DNA of 64,000 nucleotides from CAZGHS01 sp964525495 (GCA_964525495.1 CAZGHS010000001.1:124001-188000); one strand, 5' to 3'; shown: positions 45,021 to 55,093, counted from the first letter of the stretch. The notes: generated by a model from the letters alone, not told the origin. Program-made: numbers and translations.

Positions 45021-46790
45021 TTAATATAATTCGTATTTCTCAAGCAGCTTCCTATTGCCCTCGACCTGATACTTCAACAGATCTGAGTAGATACCAGGCT
45101 TCTGCGCTAGTTCACCAGGTGTACCATATTCTGCAATTTGCCCCTGGTCTAGCACAATTATCTTATTTACGTTTTGAATAGTTGAGAATCTATGCGCGAT
45201 CACAATCGTCAAACGATCCTTCATCAAATTCTCAAGTCCTTGCTGTACTTCTTGTTCACTTCGCGCATCCAAAGAACTCGTCGCCTCATCCAAGATCAAA
45301 ATTGGAGAATTCTTCATGATCGCTCTCGCAATCTGTATACGTTGCTTCTGTCCACCTGACAACTTGACACCACGCTCACCAATCTCTGACTCCAAACCCT
45401 TAGGCAAGTTCATAACAAAGTTATACGCATTAGCGAGCTTTAAGGATTCTATAACTTTTTCTTCAGTTACATCACTCAACCCATACGCAACATTCTCTTT
45501 AATTGTCGAGCTAAAAAGTTCATTATCTTGAAACACCAAAGCAATATTATTTCGTACAAAATGAGTGTCTACTTCCGTATATGACTTACCTGAAAGCAAA
45601 ATCTCACCTCCACTAATCGGATAAAACTTCATTATTAAGTTAATAATTGTAGTCTTACCAGCACCACTCGCCCCGACTAAGGCAACACTCTCCCCTGAGT
45701 CAATATGGAACGAAACATTCTTCAATACAGCACGATCCTTCTCATATTCAAACGCCACATTCTTAAATTCAATACGAGGTCTATCAGCAATATCTGTTCT
45801 TTTTGGTGAGTCGAGTTTTTCTGTAGACTTCAAATCCAAAACCTCAAAGTACTCCTTGGAACCACTTTCGGCAGTTTGAATTTGCGTCAATATAAATGAC
45901 ATCGCAAACAACGGCAATCGAGCCTGAGCGATTAACTGCAAAATCAAAACCATTTCACCGATCGACAGTTCACCAATATATGCGTTATAGAAAACTAAAA
46001 TATTGATCGCAAGCAAAATTATCTGAAGCGAAAAGTTACGCCAGAAATCAAACACATGAAACGTATGGCTCTGTTTAGCATAAATCTTATTTGACTCACC
46101 CAAGTTATTGGAAACTAAATCATACTCACTCTTTTGTGTATTAAAGCTTTTAACAACTTTAATATTTCCAATTACTTCACTAATACGACCTCTAGTAAAG
46201 TCTTCAATCTTGTTTTTCTGCTCTTCAGACTCTCCCCACTTCTTAGTCGAGTAATAGCTAATCGATAAATACACAGGGAACAAAATAAACGTCAGCAAAG
46301 CAATCCAAATATTAAAATATGCGAGCAAAACTATAGTAAAAACACTTTGCAAAAACGTTGGCAAGATAAAATTCGTCGACGTATTCATGAAACCATAAAT
46401 AGTCTGAATACCACGGCTCAACTGGTTTACAATCTTTCCCGAAATCTCACTATCAAAATAGGATTGCGGCAAAGTCAAAACTTTCTGGTAAAAAGTTTCA
46501 GTCAAAAACTTTCGAAGTCGACCGGCAAAATGATCACCAATACGTTCTGTAACAGCAGTGATACCGACACTAATCGCGCCTAACAGGAACCCAAGCCCTA
46601 TAAAGAGAACGAGTCTATCAAAATTACCTGTCTTAGTTTGAACCTGATTTACAATCTCATCAACTACAGACTTGCTAATAAACGGAACTGCTAGCTCTAG
46701 AGAAGCAGTTATAACTATCAGTAAAGCCAAAATACCAACCAGGTGGTAAAGCGGACGTGCAAGTAAAACAATTCTCCAAATATTCTTCAT
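45021..46790 (-). CDS. ABC exporter, fused membrane and ATPase domains (MsbA/MDR type)
   Basis: 589 residues. Six membrane helices (about 1-310), then an ATPase domain with Walker A GASGAGKT, Q-loop VFQDNELF, signature LSGGQKQR, Walker B ILILDEATSSLD and switch His IAHR. A half-transporter that should homodimerise to export lipid or drug-like substrates. TATAAT at 46799-46804 gives a two-base leader. Confidence 0.94.
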   Translation of the reverse strand: MKNIWRIVLLARPLYHLVGILALLIVITASLELAVPFISKSVVDEIVNQVQTKTGNFDRLVLFIGLGFLLGAISVGITAVTERIGDHFAGRLRKFLTETFYQKVLTLPQSYFDSEISGKIVNQLSRGIQTIYGFMNTSTNFILPTFLQSVFTIVLLAYFNIWIALLTFILFPVYLSISYYSTKKWGESEEQKNKIEDFTRGRISEVIGNIKVVKSFNTQKSEYDLVSNNLGESNKIYAKQSHTFHVFDFWRNFSLQIILLAINILVFYNAYIGELSIGEMVLILQLIAQARLPLFAMSFILTQIQTAESGSKEYFEVLDLKSTEKLDSPKRTDIADRPRIEFKNVAFEYEKDRAVLKNVSFHIDSGESVALVGASGAGKTTIINLIMKFYPISGGEILLSGKSYTEVDTHFVRNNIALVFQDNELFSSTIKENVAYGLSDVTEEKVIESLKLANAYNFVMNLPKGLESEIGERGVKLSGGQKQRIQIARAIMKNSPILILDEATSSLDARSEQEVQQGLENLMKDRLTIVIAHRFSTIQNVNKIIVLDQGQIAEYGTPGELAQKPGIYSDLLKYQVEGNRKLLEKYELY

Positions 46791-46842
46791 ATCTAGCTAT
46801 TATACCAAGAAAGCAAAATCTAAGCCATTTTGCGATATAACC

Positions 46843-46869
46843 AAAATCCCCCACTCTCGTGGGGGATTT
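46843..46869 (-). terminator. terminator after the His-rich secreted protein gene
   Basis: Eleven-pair stem AAATCCCCCAC (46844-46854) / complement (46859-46869) with a TCTC loop and a short T-run on the minus strand. The stem itself is symmetric and could act on both strands. Confidence 0.7.
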
Positions 46870-46893
46870 ACTGCGTAGTTAAAAAACTATTTT

Positions 46894-49011
46894 TTAATTA
46901 GGCGCATGAACACTATTATTACCATCATCATGTTCTCTCTGAATAATACGTGGCTGTATTGCAACCTTCCCTATTAGGTCAGCATTGACAGGCGAGACCA
47001 TTTGTCGCACGCTACCTGGAAATGGCGTTGTCTGAGCATTGCGTCCAAACACATCCGTATACCAATATTGAGGACCACCTGCATTGTTAATTCTTGAAGC
47101 ATTTACATACTGCCCACGATGTCTTCCTCTGAACGGCGAGCGTGGATCATCCCAAGTTATAGCCTTGGTTACATTCCACCACTCACATACTCCACCTCGA
47201 GCTCTTCGATTACCTAGAACTTCTGTGCAGTAATCAATTGAGTAGGTCTGCAAGTTTGCAGATGCTGGATTATAGTAACGAATTGCATCATGCACATCCC
47301 AAGCACCATTATTGGATGCAATTGTTTGACTACCTCGTGTCACTGAAAACTGTCCATCCCATTCCTCATAAGGAAATCCTGAGAATTGACCATCTGGAAC
47401 GAGAACAGTCGACTCAATACAATCTCTTGTAATTATATTTCTTGTACCGTTTCCTCTTGTCCCAGGATAATTCATGTTTGCAGCAACTTTACCCAGGCTA
47501 ATTATTTGAGTTCGATTATCTGGACAGAATCTCGTAAATTCACCAGCTGCTCCAAATGCGATCATTCCAGATAGCAGTGTAGTAGAGCTTGGATAGTCTG
47601 CTCTAGTACTATCACATTTTGTATGCATTATTGTTTCATGCAAGTTATTTGTTAGAGCATCCGGGCTACTTACACCTTGGTGAATTTTATGGAAGTGATA
47701 GCAACGTACACCTGTCGCATCAAACTTACGTCCACCTGTTCCATTCATAGGAACAACCACTCCACCTGTCTTACTGCTATCAAACGGATCAGTCCCTGTC
47801 CCAATATCACCTTCACCATTTGCAAATTCAATCTTATGACCTTCATGACTTTCATGGCGCATCATTCCCAAGTTTGCTGAATCTAGCTGTTCATTAACAT
47901 ACCCAAAAGGTATCCCCGCAGTTGATAACTCTGCATCGCTGATTTGACCATTTCTGTCAGCATCGTAAGCAAAATTTCGTCTAACATCATTCCAATACTG
48001 ATAACCAGCTGGATTACGTCCATGTTCATGACCAAATTTACAACCGCCAGGACCAAGTGGCGGATGCCATGTTGGGTATTTCTTACCATCTGGGCCAATC
48101 ACAGAATACGCATCATGCTGAGCTTTAGTACAAGTATCCCACTTTGAGGGAGTCCACTTTGCAAACGCCATTGACAATACACCTGGAGCATTAGCTTGAC
48201 CTGGTTGTGCAGGAGTAGCAGTCGGAGATACCGGAGTTTTTGTAGGAACAGGACTTGCAGTTCTTACAGGAGCGGTAGTTCTTATAGGAGTCGGAGCAAC
48301 TGTTGGAGCACTAACTGAAAAAGGCATAACAACAGGAGGGGTAGGCTGAGCACTATTGCCAGTTATAACGTTATAGACCAAAACTAATTTTGGTGTATTT
48401 ATAGTAAATCGACCCCATTGTCCACCGGTACCCTTAACAATTACGTTAACGTCCTGTGTGCTACCTTTAGATAGCACCTCAGAAACAACACTCTTTAGGT
48501 CAGGTGAATTATAAGAAGTATTAGCCAAAAATTTATTATTCGATGAAAATTGAATAGAATTAGAACTTAAAGCTCGACTAGAAGGTAAGCTACTATTGGA
48601 AAATGCAGCTGGTGCATTTGATTTTTCAGTATACAAGGATGCTGCAACAGAAATCCAGCTTTCTCGAGGTAGAGAAAAAGACATATATGCACTTGTAATC
48701 TCAGCATTTGCTGGCAAAGTTACACCAGTAAATCGCAAACCTAGATATGATGAGGTACTAGAAGATCCATTACCTATCCAAGGATTTGAGGTCTCACCAC
48801 TAGTGCCATCTTGGTTAAAGGTCTGTGCTGCTACATATTCCTTTGTCTCTGTGACAGTGGTTGTCGCTGCAGAAGATCGATCTGCATTCTGCAAGCCAGC
48901 TAGTGAACCTGGTGACTGGCTTTTAACTATTGCGTAGATAAAAACGATAGCCAGGGCACCAATTAAATAGTAAAACGGAAACTTCTTTGACAAAGATGAG
49001 TTCTTAAGCAT
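46894..49011 (-). CDS. large secreted His-rich protein with N-terminal beta domain, unknown
   Basis: 705 residues. N-terminal membrane anchor/signal (about 12-32), then a beta-sandwich resembling DNRLRE/CBM96-type domains (about 55-215; VAAQTFNQDGTSGETSNPWIG), a Thr/Pro linker (about 215-275), and a C-terminal domain of about 430 residues. The latter has many His and Cys (GCKFGHEHGR, MRHESHEGH, CYHFHKIHQG) and one EF-hand-like loop DADRNGQISDAEL, suggesting bound metal. I do not recognise this domain. TAATAC at 49018-49023 ends seven bases before the ATG. Likely an anchored extracellular enzyme or binding protein. Confidence 0.75.
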   Translation of the reverse strand: MLKNSSLSKKFPFYYLIGALAIVFIYAIVKSQSPGSLAGLQNADRSSAATTTVTETKEYVAAQTFNQDGTSGETSNPWIGNGSSSTSSYLGLRFTGVTLPANAEITSAYMSFSLPRESWISVAASLYTEKSNAPAAFSNSSLPSSRALSSNSIQFSSNNKFLANTSYNSPDLKSVVSEVLSKGSTQDVNVIVKGTGGQWGRFTINTPKLVLVYNVITGNSAQPTPPVVMPFSVSAPTVAPTPIRTTAPVRTASPVPTKTPVSPTATPAQPGQANAPGVLSMAFAKWTPSKWDTCTKAQHDAYSVIGPDGKKYPTWHPPLGPGGCKFGHEHGRNPAGYQYWNDVRRNFAYDADRNGQISDAELSTAGIPFGYVNEQLDSANLGMMRHESHEGHKIEFANGEGDIGTGTDPFDSSKTGGVVVPMNGTGGRKFDATGVRCYHFHKIHQGVSSPDALTNNLHETIMHTKCDSTRADYPSSTTLLSGMIAFGAAGEFTRFCPDNRTQIISLGKVAANMNYPGTRGNGTRNIITRDCIESTVLVPDGQFSGFPYEEWDGQFSVTRGSQTIASNNGAWDVHDAIRYYNPASANLQTYSIDYCTEVLGNRRARGGVCEWWNVTKAITWDDPRSPFRGRHRGQYVNASRINNAGGPQYWYTDVFGRNAQTTPFPGSVRQMVSPVNADLIGKVAIQPRIIQREHDDGNNSVHAPN

Positions 49012-49134
49012 AAAAACGTATTACTCCTTCATAAGTATAAATCTATACTAATAGCTTACGAATAGACCATAATAATTGCAAGTGCATAGAGTATCAATCT
49101 TCCTAATCAAACGCAAGCTTGATATAATCGTCCC

Positions 49135-50121
49135 ATGAACAAAATAATCTTCTCAGGCATTCAACCCAGCGGCAATCTTCACATCGGTAACTACATAGGA
49201 GCAATCCGCCAATGGGTTAAACAACAAAACGAAGGCTTTAACATATTCTGTATAGTTGACCTGCACGCAATTACAGTACCTCAAAACCCCAAAACTTTAC
49301 GCGAAAAATCACTTGAACTCGCAGCGCTCTACATAGCTGCAGGTATTGATCCAAACAAATCAATTGTATTTATTCAATCACACAATCCTGACCACGCTAA
49401 CCTTGGATGGATTCTTAACTGTTATACCTCCATGGGTCAACTCAATCGCATGACTCAATTCAAAGACAAGTCAGAAAACAAAGAATTTATCAGTGCAGGG
49501 CTCTTTGATTATCCGGCACTCATGGCCGCAGATATTCTCCTATACAACACAACTGAAGTTCCCGTCGGAGAAGATCAAAAACAGCACGTAGAACTTACTC
49601 GAGATATTGCTGAGCGCTTTAACGGTATATATGGACAAACATTTGTACTTCCCGAACCAAAAATTCCGACTCACGGAGCACGGATCCGAAGTTTAGTCGA
49701 TCCAACCAAAAAGATGAGTAAAAGCGATGAGAATCCATTGGCCACAATTGGTCTATTAGACACAGCAGAACAAATCAAAAAAAAGATTAAATCGGCAACA
49801 ACAGACAGTGGCAGCGAGATCAAATACGATATTCAAAACAAACCAGGTATTAGTAATTTAATGGATATGTACTCGCAAGTCACTAATAGAACTATCGAGC
49901 AGATTGAAAAAGAGTTTGAAAACAAAAAATATGGCGAATTTAAAGAAGCGGTCGCAGAAGTCGTAGCGAATGAATTAGGTAAACTTCAAGAAAGCTACAA
50001 CGAACTACGCGAATCAGGCAAAATTGAATCAATTCTGAGCCAGAGCGCTGAAAAAGCATATAAAATTTCGCATAAAAAACTTGAAGAAGTATACGAAAAA
50101 GTCGGATTTATAAAGAACTAA
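49135..50121 (+). CDS. trpS: tryptophanyl-tRNA synthetase
   Basis: 328 residues, bacterial TrpRS. Class I motifs: HIGH as PSGNLHIGNY near the start and KMSKS as KKMSKSDE; DLHAIT and GEDQKQHVEL are typical. TATAAT (49123-49128) ends seven bases before the ATG, so the mRNA should be leaderless. Overlaps the convergent rmd by four bases. Confidence 0.97.
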   Translation: MNKIIFSGIQPSGNLHIGNYIGAIRQWVKQQNEGFNIFCIVDLHAITVPQNPKTLREKSLELAALYIAAGIDPNKSIVFIQSHNPDHANLGWILNCYTSMGQLNRMTQFKDKSENKEFISAGLFDYPALMAADILLYNTTEVPVGEDQKQHVELTRDIAERFNGIYGQTFVLPEPKIPTHGARIRSLVDPTKKMSKSDENPLATIGLLDTAEQIKKKIKSATTDSGSEIKYDIQNKPGISNLMDMYSQVTNRTIEQIEKEFENKKYGEFKEAVAEVVANELGKLQESYNELRESGKIESILSQSAEKAYKISHKKLEEVYEKVGFIKN

Positions 50122-51071
50122 TTCTTTTGTCTCCAAAAGTCCAAGGTATCTCTCAACATGCTCTCAAGAGCAATCTCAGTTTTCCAACCTGTTAACTCAT
50201 GAAACTTCTGAGCTGATCCATAAATAACAGGCATCTCAATCGGACGTACTCTATTCGGATCCATCTGATGCTCAATTTTCACCTTAGCCATTGAGAGAAG
50301 CATTTCAACAATATCAGAAACCCTGGTCGGTTTTCCCGAACACACATTATAGCGCTCACCTGTTCTTCCTTTTTCTAAAAGCAATATATATGCTCGCGCA
50401 AAATCTCGTACATCAGAATAGTCTCGAGATACAGATAGATCACCAGTTAACAAAACAGGATCTTTCTTACCTTGTTCAATAGCAACTATCTGCTTACACA
50501 CATCCGGAATAATAAACCCTTCTCGTTGCCCGGGTCCTACATGCGAAAAAAGCACCGGATAAACAATATCAAAATGATATGCCCGCACATATTGCATCGC
50601 TATATAATATTGAGCAACTTTAGATATTGCATACGGATTCACAGGATTAAACCGCGAAGCCTCAACAAAAGGAAGCTCATGTGATTCAGCAAGACCATAC
50701 TCCTCCGACGACCCCGCAATAATGATTCGGGGCCGGTATGACGTATCACTCTTCATCATCCCACGCACTACTTCAAGCAAGTTAATTGTCCCAATTACAT
50801 TGGCTTGAAATGTTTCCTGTGGTTCTTTAAATGAATATCCTGGCTTAGACTGAGCAGCTAAATGAAAAATCGCATCAGGCTTTAAAGTATCAATTGTCCT
50901 GTACAACTCTTTTAGCTCAAGCAAGTCACCTTTCAAGATAACAACATCGTTCTTCAGTTCACTTTTTCCAGTGCGAGACAAACCATACACCGATAAATTA
51001 CGATTCTGCAGCTCATTTACCAAATGCGGTCCCACAAATCCATTAATTCCAGTAATAAGTATCTTCTTCAT
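50118..51071 (-). CDS. rmd: GDP-6-deoxy-D-mannose reductase (RMD type)
   Basis: 317 residues, SDR fold. NAD(P) motif GINGFVG at about 8-14, catalytic GSSEEYG (Ser) and YAISK (Tyr, Lys). HVGPGQREGFIIPDVCKQI matches RMD enzymes that reduce the Gmd product to GDP-D-rhamnose. Two bases after gmd, so one operon making GDP-D-rhamnose for surface glycans. A related dTDP/GDP sugar reductase is the main alternative. Confidence 0.85.
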   Translation of the reverse strand: MKKILITGINGFVGPHLVNELQNRNLSVYGLSRTGKSELKNDVVILKGDLLELKELYRTIDTLKPDAIFHLAAQSKPGYSFKEPQETFQANVIGTINLLEVVRGMMKSDTSYRPRIIIAGSSEEYGLAESHELPFVEASRFNPVNPYAISKVAQYYIAMQYVRAYHFDIVYPVLFSHVGPGQREGFIIPDVCKQIVAIEQGKKDPVLLTGDLSVSRDYSDVRDFARAYILLLEKGRTGERYNVCSGKPTRVSDIVEMLLSMAKVKIEHQMDPNRVRPIEMPVIYGSAQKFHELTGWKTEIALESMLRDTLDFWRQKN

Positions 51072-51073
51072 AT

Positions 51074-52081
51074 TTAGTTTTTAAATCGCTCAAGGTCTGC
51101 ATCTACCATTAATGTTATTAAATCTTTAAACGAAGTCTTTGGCTCCCATCCGAGTTCTTTCTTAGCCAAACTATAATCACCCTTCAAAACAGTAATTTCC
51201 GTAGGACGATAGAATTTCTTATTAGATATAACATGATCTTCCCAGTTCAAACCAACATGATCAAAAGCTACCTGACACACCTCTTTAATAGAATGGGAAG
51301 TGTTTGTGCCAATGACATAGTCTTTAGGCTTCTCTTGCTGCATCATTAACCACATTGCTTCTACATACTCTTTTGCATAACCAAAATCCCGCTCTGCCTC
51401 CAACCAACCCATATGAAGTTTCCCATCAGCATCAACCAACGGCTCTCCTGCTTCATTAATTGGGGGACTCTTCACGCCATTCTTAATACATGCGACCCCA
51501 GCAGTAATTTTACGAGTGACAAAATGCAAACCACGTCGTGGACTTTCGTGATTGAATAAAATTCCACCGCACGCAAACATATTGTATGATTCACGATAAC
51601 AACGAATCATCATATGAGCATATGCTTTTGCTATCCCATAAGGATTATTGGCATCAATCAAAGTTGATTCATCAGCGGATTCCGCTTTAATATTACCAAG
51701 CATCTCGCGACTCGTTGCCTGATAGACCTTCGCATGGGGGATAAATTTATGAACTGCTTCAAAAACTCTTACAGGCCCAAGGGCAGTAACTTCACCTGTA
51801 TATATAGGATGTGACCATGAGTCCGCAGGCACAGATTGAGCAGCTATATTATAGACTTCATCAGGCACATATCGACGAATCACGTGTTCAATACTCGCAT
51901 AGTCCATTAAATCCGCAGCTTCTATTCGAATCTTTCCATATAAGTGTTTAATATTTGGATGTTCATAATTTGTCGAACGACGAATAGTTCCAATCACTTC
52001 ATAGCCTTTTTCCAATAGCAATTCCGCTAAATAAGATCCGTCTTGCGATGAAACACCAATAATAACTGCCTTCTTTGACAT
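51074..52081 (-). CDS. gmd: GDP-mannose 4,6-dehydratase
   Basis: 335 residues. N-terminal GVSSQDGSYLAELLLEKGYEV, AAQSVPADSW, ATSREMLGN, YGIAKAYAH (Tyr/Lys), FNHESPRRG and FVTRKI are Gmd motifs. Converts GDP-mannose to the 4-keto-6-deoxy sugar used by rmd. Promoter TTGACA-17-TAACAT overlaps that of the divergent guanylate-kinase-like gene; AAAGGAA before the ATG. Confidence 0.95.
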   Translation of the reverse strand: MSKKAVIIGVSSQDGSYLAELLLEKGYEVIGTIRRSTNYEHPNIKHLYGKIRIEAADLMDYASIEHVIRRYVPDEVYNIAAQSVPADSWSHPIYTGEVTALGPVRVFEAVHKFIPHAKVYQATSREMLGNIKAESADESTLIDANNPYGIAKAYAHMMIRCYRESYNMFACGGILFNHESPRRGLHFVTRKITAGVACIKNGVKSPPINEAGEPLVDADGKLHMGWLEAERDFGYAKEYVEAMWLMMQQEKPKDYVIGTNTSHSIKEVCQVAFDHVGLNWEDHVISNKKFYRPTEITVLKGDYSLAKKELGWEPKTSFKDLITLMVDADLERFKN

Positions 52082-52119
52082 AGAATTTCCTTTCGAGATT
52101 CACACTCATCAATGAAGTC

Positions 52120-52148
52120 ATGTTATGTAAAAAAGCATTGCCTGTCAA
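52120..52148 (-). promoter_or_regulatory. gmd promoter, overlapping the divergent promoter
   Basis: Minus strand TTGACA (52148-52143), 17-base spacer, TAACAT (52125-52120). Confidence 0.7.
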
Positions 52149-52165
52149 ACTGAATATATTAGAAT
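52138..52165 (+). promoter_or_regulatory. promoter of the guanylate-kinase-like gene
   Basis: TTGCCT (52138-52143), 16-base spacer, TAGAAT (52160-52165), one-base leader before the ATG at 52173. Its -35 shares base 52143 with the gmd -35 on the other strand. Confidence 0.65.
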
Positions 52166-52172
52166 AGATTTC

Positions 52173-52736
52173 ATGACAGCTCCACTCATTATTTCGGGAC
52201 CATCAGGCGTTGGAAAAACATTCTTAGAAAAGTATTTAATCCAAAACTATAACTTCAAAAGAATTCAATCAACTGTGACTCGACCTATTCGCCCTGGAGA
52301 AATTAACGGAATAGACTACGAGTTTATTACTGAAGAAGAATACAAACAATTTGAAAAAGAAAATGCCTTTGTAACATCACTTTACGCGGCGTACGCACAT
52401 CGAGGGCTTCGCAAAGCACTTGTACAAAATATTGTAAATGAAGGGAAAACCCCCATATGTGTACTTGTTCCCCAAGTAATGGAACAATTTACAAAAGCCT
52501 ATCCAGACACCATAGCGGTATTCTTAATGCCTGAAAATGATGATCTGCTTACTCATCGCATGAAACTCCGCGGCGACACTCCCCAACAAATCCAAGAGCG
52601 ACTCGACCATGCATTACTCGAAATCGAGACATATAGAAAACTAGCTCACCTCTACAAAGCAAGCCTTACAGTTACCGAAGATAATTTTGAAGAGACAGTA
52701 AATAAAATACTAGAACTAACTAAACAAACTAAGTAA
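52173..52736 (+). CDS. guanylate kinase-like protein
   Basis: 187 residues. P-loop GPSGVGKT at 9-16 and the first GMP-binding motif TRPIRPGEINGIDYEFIT are intact; the lid Arg region RMKLRGD is present. The second GMP-binding segment, usually GNYYGT after E.A.F, reads SLYAAYAHRG, so nucleotide specificity may differ. GMP kinase is still the likeliest role, needed for GDP-mannose and GTP supply. Ends one base before convergent glycosidase gene. Confidence 0.8.
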   Translation: MTAPLIISGPSGVGKTFLEKYLIQNYNFKRIQSTVTRPIRPGEINGIDYEFITEEEYKQFEKENAFVTSLYAAYAHRGLRKALVQNIVNEGKTPICVLVPQVMEQFTKAYPDTIAVFLMPENDDLLTHRMKLRGDTPQQIQERLDHALLEIETYRKLAHLYKASLTVTEDNFEETVNKILELTKQTK

Positions 52737-54086
52737 TTAATTCGTAAATACCACAGCGTTAGGCAGGTTTCGTCCGGGCCCCATCCGATACCCATTGAAA
52801 TAAAGTGCAGCAGAGCCACCACCATCCAAATTCATAGCATGGGTAGCACCAAGCGATTGAAATACATATGCTGCTTCTCCAAGTGTTGCGCTCCGAACAC
52901 ATGCAGCCCACAAAGTAGATCCTCTATAACCCAAACCACATCGCACACCCTTACCTCCACCATCAGCTGCAGATACACCACCATTATGTACAAGTGTTGG
53001 GTAGTTCGATATCACACCATTAGCGCTTGTATCCCGACCATATCCCAATGCTTGTGTATAATAATTTGCACTACCGTTATAAAAACTCATTAGCGGGTTC
53101 ACACTATACTGATTCTGCGAAGAATTAAGATATTTCTTTGTTCTATAATCAAATACTAGAAAGTTAAATGAATTTTTCGTAGTTCCACATTGTGCATAAT
53201 CTGCAGGACAAAAATACGTTCCATTAATACCGGCAATACCACCATTCTCAGCAACATACGAAGCAAGTGGTTTAAGTGGACAATCTGCAGCACAATCACT
53301 TTCATTGGCCGTAAAGGTTTTCACCTTAGCGCGATTCATATCCACGGTTAAAATATCAGAACTAAATCCACCTCGTGCAGTATTCACCACTTTTCGCTCA
53401 TACGTAACTCCTCCCGATGACTGCGCAGCAACAGGTGCAGCGACCGATACTACAGCAGCTTGAGCTGCCTTTCTGTCTGCCTCTTTTTTAACCGCCAACA
53501 TAACATCAAGTGATTTACTCAAACGTATAATGGAATCACGAACCGTATTATATTGTTTTTCTTCCAAAAACGCACTTGCAGTAGCTATCTGTGCAGACAC
53601 AGTTGCAGTATTCACACCCTGTTTCTTATAATCCTCAATCTTCAATTGCAAATTTACTAAACTCGCACTATAACTTGAGTCAGATATTCCATCCTCATCT
53701 CGCAAACGCGCCGATTCACTCACAATCGGATCATAGTACGCAGACATCCCATCATAGTTTTTATCAGAAAAAGCCTTCTTCAAACCAACAAGCTCATCTT
53801 CAAGCGATGACACATCTATTCCCTCAGCTTTCAACGCAGCGATACTAGCCTCCGCAGTCTGCAAAGCCAACAATGCATCGTTATGACGTCCCATCACCTC
53901 CATCGCTTCAGTCACACGACGCGCAGATTGACCGGAGACATAATGGTTGTACTGCAATCCAGCCATATATCCCAGCCCTCCCAACACAATAGCAAAGATA
54001 ATACCTACCAAAGTAAATGGAATATCGTGATGCTTATCAAATAATTTAAAACGCCAAAAAACGTTACGAGCAGGACCCGCTTTCAT
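52737..54086 (-). CDS. membrane-anchored phosphodiester glycosidase (NAGPA/DUF2233) protein
   Basis: 449 residues. Short cytoplasmic N-terminus, one membrane helix (about 25-45), a long helical, probably coiled-coil stalk with Ala-rich repeats (about 55-205), then a NAGPA domain (about 225-449): GGIAGINGTYF, PTLVHNGGV, and the ending ATHAMNLDGGGSAALYFNG typical of the family. Cleaves sugar-1-phosphodiester bonds in family members; the substrate here is probably a wall or envelope glycan (inference). Confidence 0.9.
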   Translation of the reverse strand: MKAGPARNVFWRFKLFDKHHDIPFTLVGIIFAIVLGGLGYMAGLQYNHYVSGQSARRVTEAMEVMGRHNDALLALQTAEASIAALKAEGIDVSSLEDELVGLKKAFSDKNYDGMSAYYDPIVSESARLRDEDGISDSSYSASLVNLQLKIEDYKKQGVNTATVSAQIATASAFLEEKQYNTVRDSIIRLSKSLDVMLAVKKEADRKAAQAAVVSVAAPVAAQSSGGVTYERKVVNTARGGFSSDILTVDMNRAKVKTFTANESDCAADCPLKPLASYVAENGGIAGINGTYFCPADYAQCGTTKNSFNFLVFDYRTKKYLNSSQNQYSVNPLMSFYNGSANYYTQALGYGRDTSANGVISNYPTLVHNGGVSAADGGGKGVRCGLGYRGSTLWAACVRSATLGEAAYVFQSLGATHAMNLDGGGSAALYFNGYRMGPGRNLPNAVVFTN

Positions 54087-54130
54087 GTATATCTATAGTA
54101 GCGTTATAAAAATTAAAAGTCTATAAAAAT

Positions 54131-55093
54131 CTATAGTCTTCGTAACACACAGACAAAGAAACCTTCCCAGAACTCATTGGGCTTTATTCGCAATGTATTA
54201 GCTATTGCATCAGGCAAAGTAGTATCTTCCCACCGAGTCAAACCATGAGCAGCAACAGTTCCTAATCGTTGTGTTAGATCTATATCTTCAACATCAAATG
54301 ATCCATCAAATTTTTCCAAAACAAATTGAACAATCTCCTCATTCTCTTCCGGAGCCATTGTGCAGGTTGAATAAATAAGAGCCCCACCAGACTTAACACT
54401 CATAGCAGCAGCAAACATAAGTCGTCGTTGCTCTGACGCAAGTCGTTCAACCTTTTTCATACTCCAGTCTTCGTAAGAAGCGGCATCATCAGATTTAAAT
54501 CTCCCCTCACCACTACAAGGCGCGTCAAGTAATACATAGTCAAACATTGGACCATATTTTTTCCATATCTGAGTAGTATTAGTCAATTGATGGGCAACGT
54601 TAGTTACATGTTGTTGGTCCAAGTTAGATTTCAACATATACAAACGTTGCCTGCTTACATCGCACGCAATTATCTGTCCTTTATTCTCCATAGCCGCGGC
54701 AAATTGAGTCGTTTTCGAACCCGGCGCAGCACACATATCCAAAACCATCAAATCTTCCCCATTTCGAGTTCTCCCTTTAATCTCCTCCTCCAGACACCAC
54801 ACAGGCACCATACTCGAAGCAGATTGAATATAAAACCAACCATTTTTAAACTCATCGCTATCAGTCAAATTTCGCTTTGTACCATGTTCCAACACATATA
54901 CGTTTTTACCCTCTACCAATTTTTTAGGTTCAAAACCAAGCTCTCTTAGCTTCTCTACTCCTATCGATTCCTCAACAACAAGCGTATTCACACGCACAAT
55001 CGGAAGCCGATTCCCATGAAACCCATCCAAAACTGCCTGAAAATCCTGAGGATAAATCTGTTTAACTCGCTCAATAAACTTTTGATCAAACAT
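54131..55093 (-). CDS. RNA m5C methyltransferase (NOL1/NOP2/Sun, RsmB/RsmF type)
   Basis: 320 residues. SAM loop LDMCAAPGSKTTQ, motif IV DAPCSGEG and motif VI YSTCTMAPEENE give both Cys of the NSUN mechanism. N-terminal RVNTL region is the small RNA-binding part; no PUA or NusB domain, so the exact rRNA or tRNA target is open. Confidence 0.92.
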   Translation of the reverse strand: MFDQKFIERVKQIYPQDFQAVLDGFHGNRLPIVRVNTLVVEESIGVEKLRELGFEPKKLVEGKNVYVLEHGTKRNLTDSDEFKNGWFYIQSASSMVPVWCLEEEIKGRTRNGEDLMVLDMCAAPGSKTTQFAAAMENKGQIIACDVSRQRLYMLKSNLDQQHVTNVAHQLTNTTQIWKKYGPMFDYVLLDAPCSGEGRFKSDDAASYEDWSMKKVERLASEQRRLMFAAAMSVKSGGALIYSTCTMAPEENEEIVQFVLEKFDGSFDVEDIDLTQRLGTVAAHGLTRWEDTTLPDAIANTLRIKPNEFWEGFFVCVLRRL

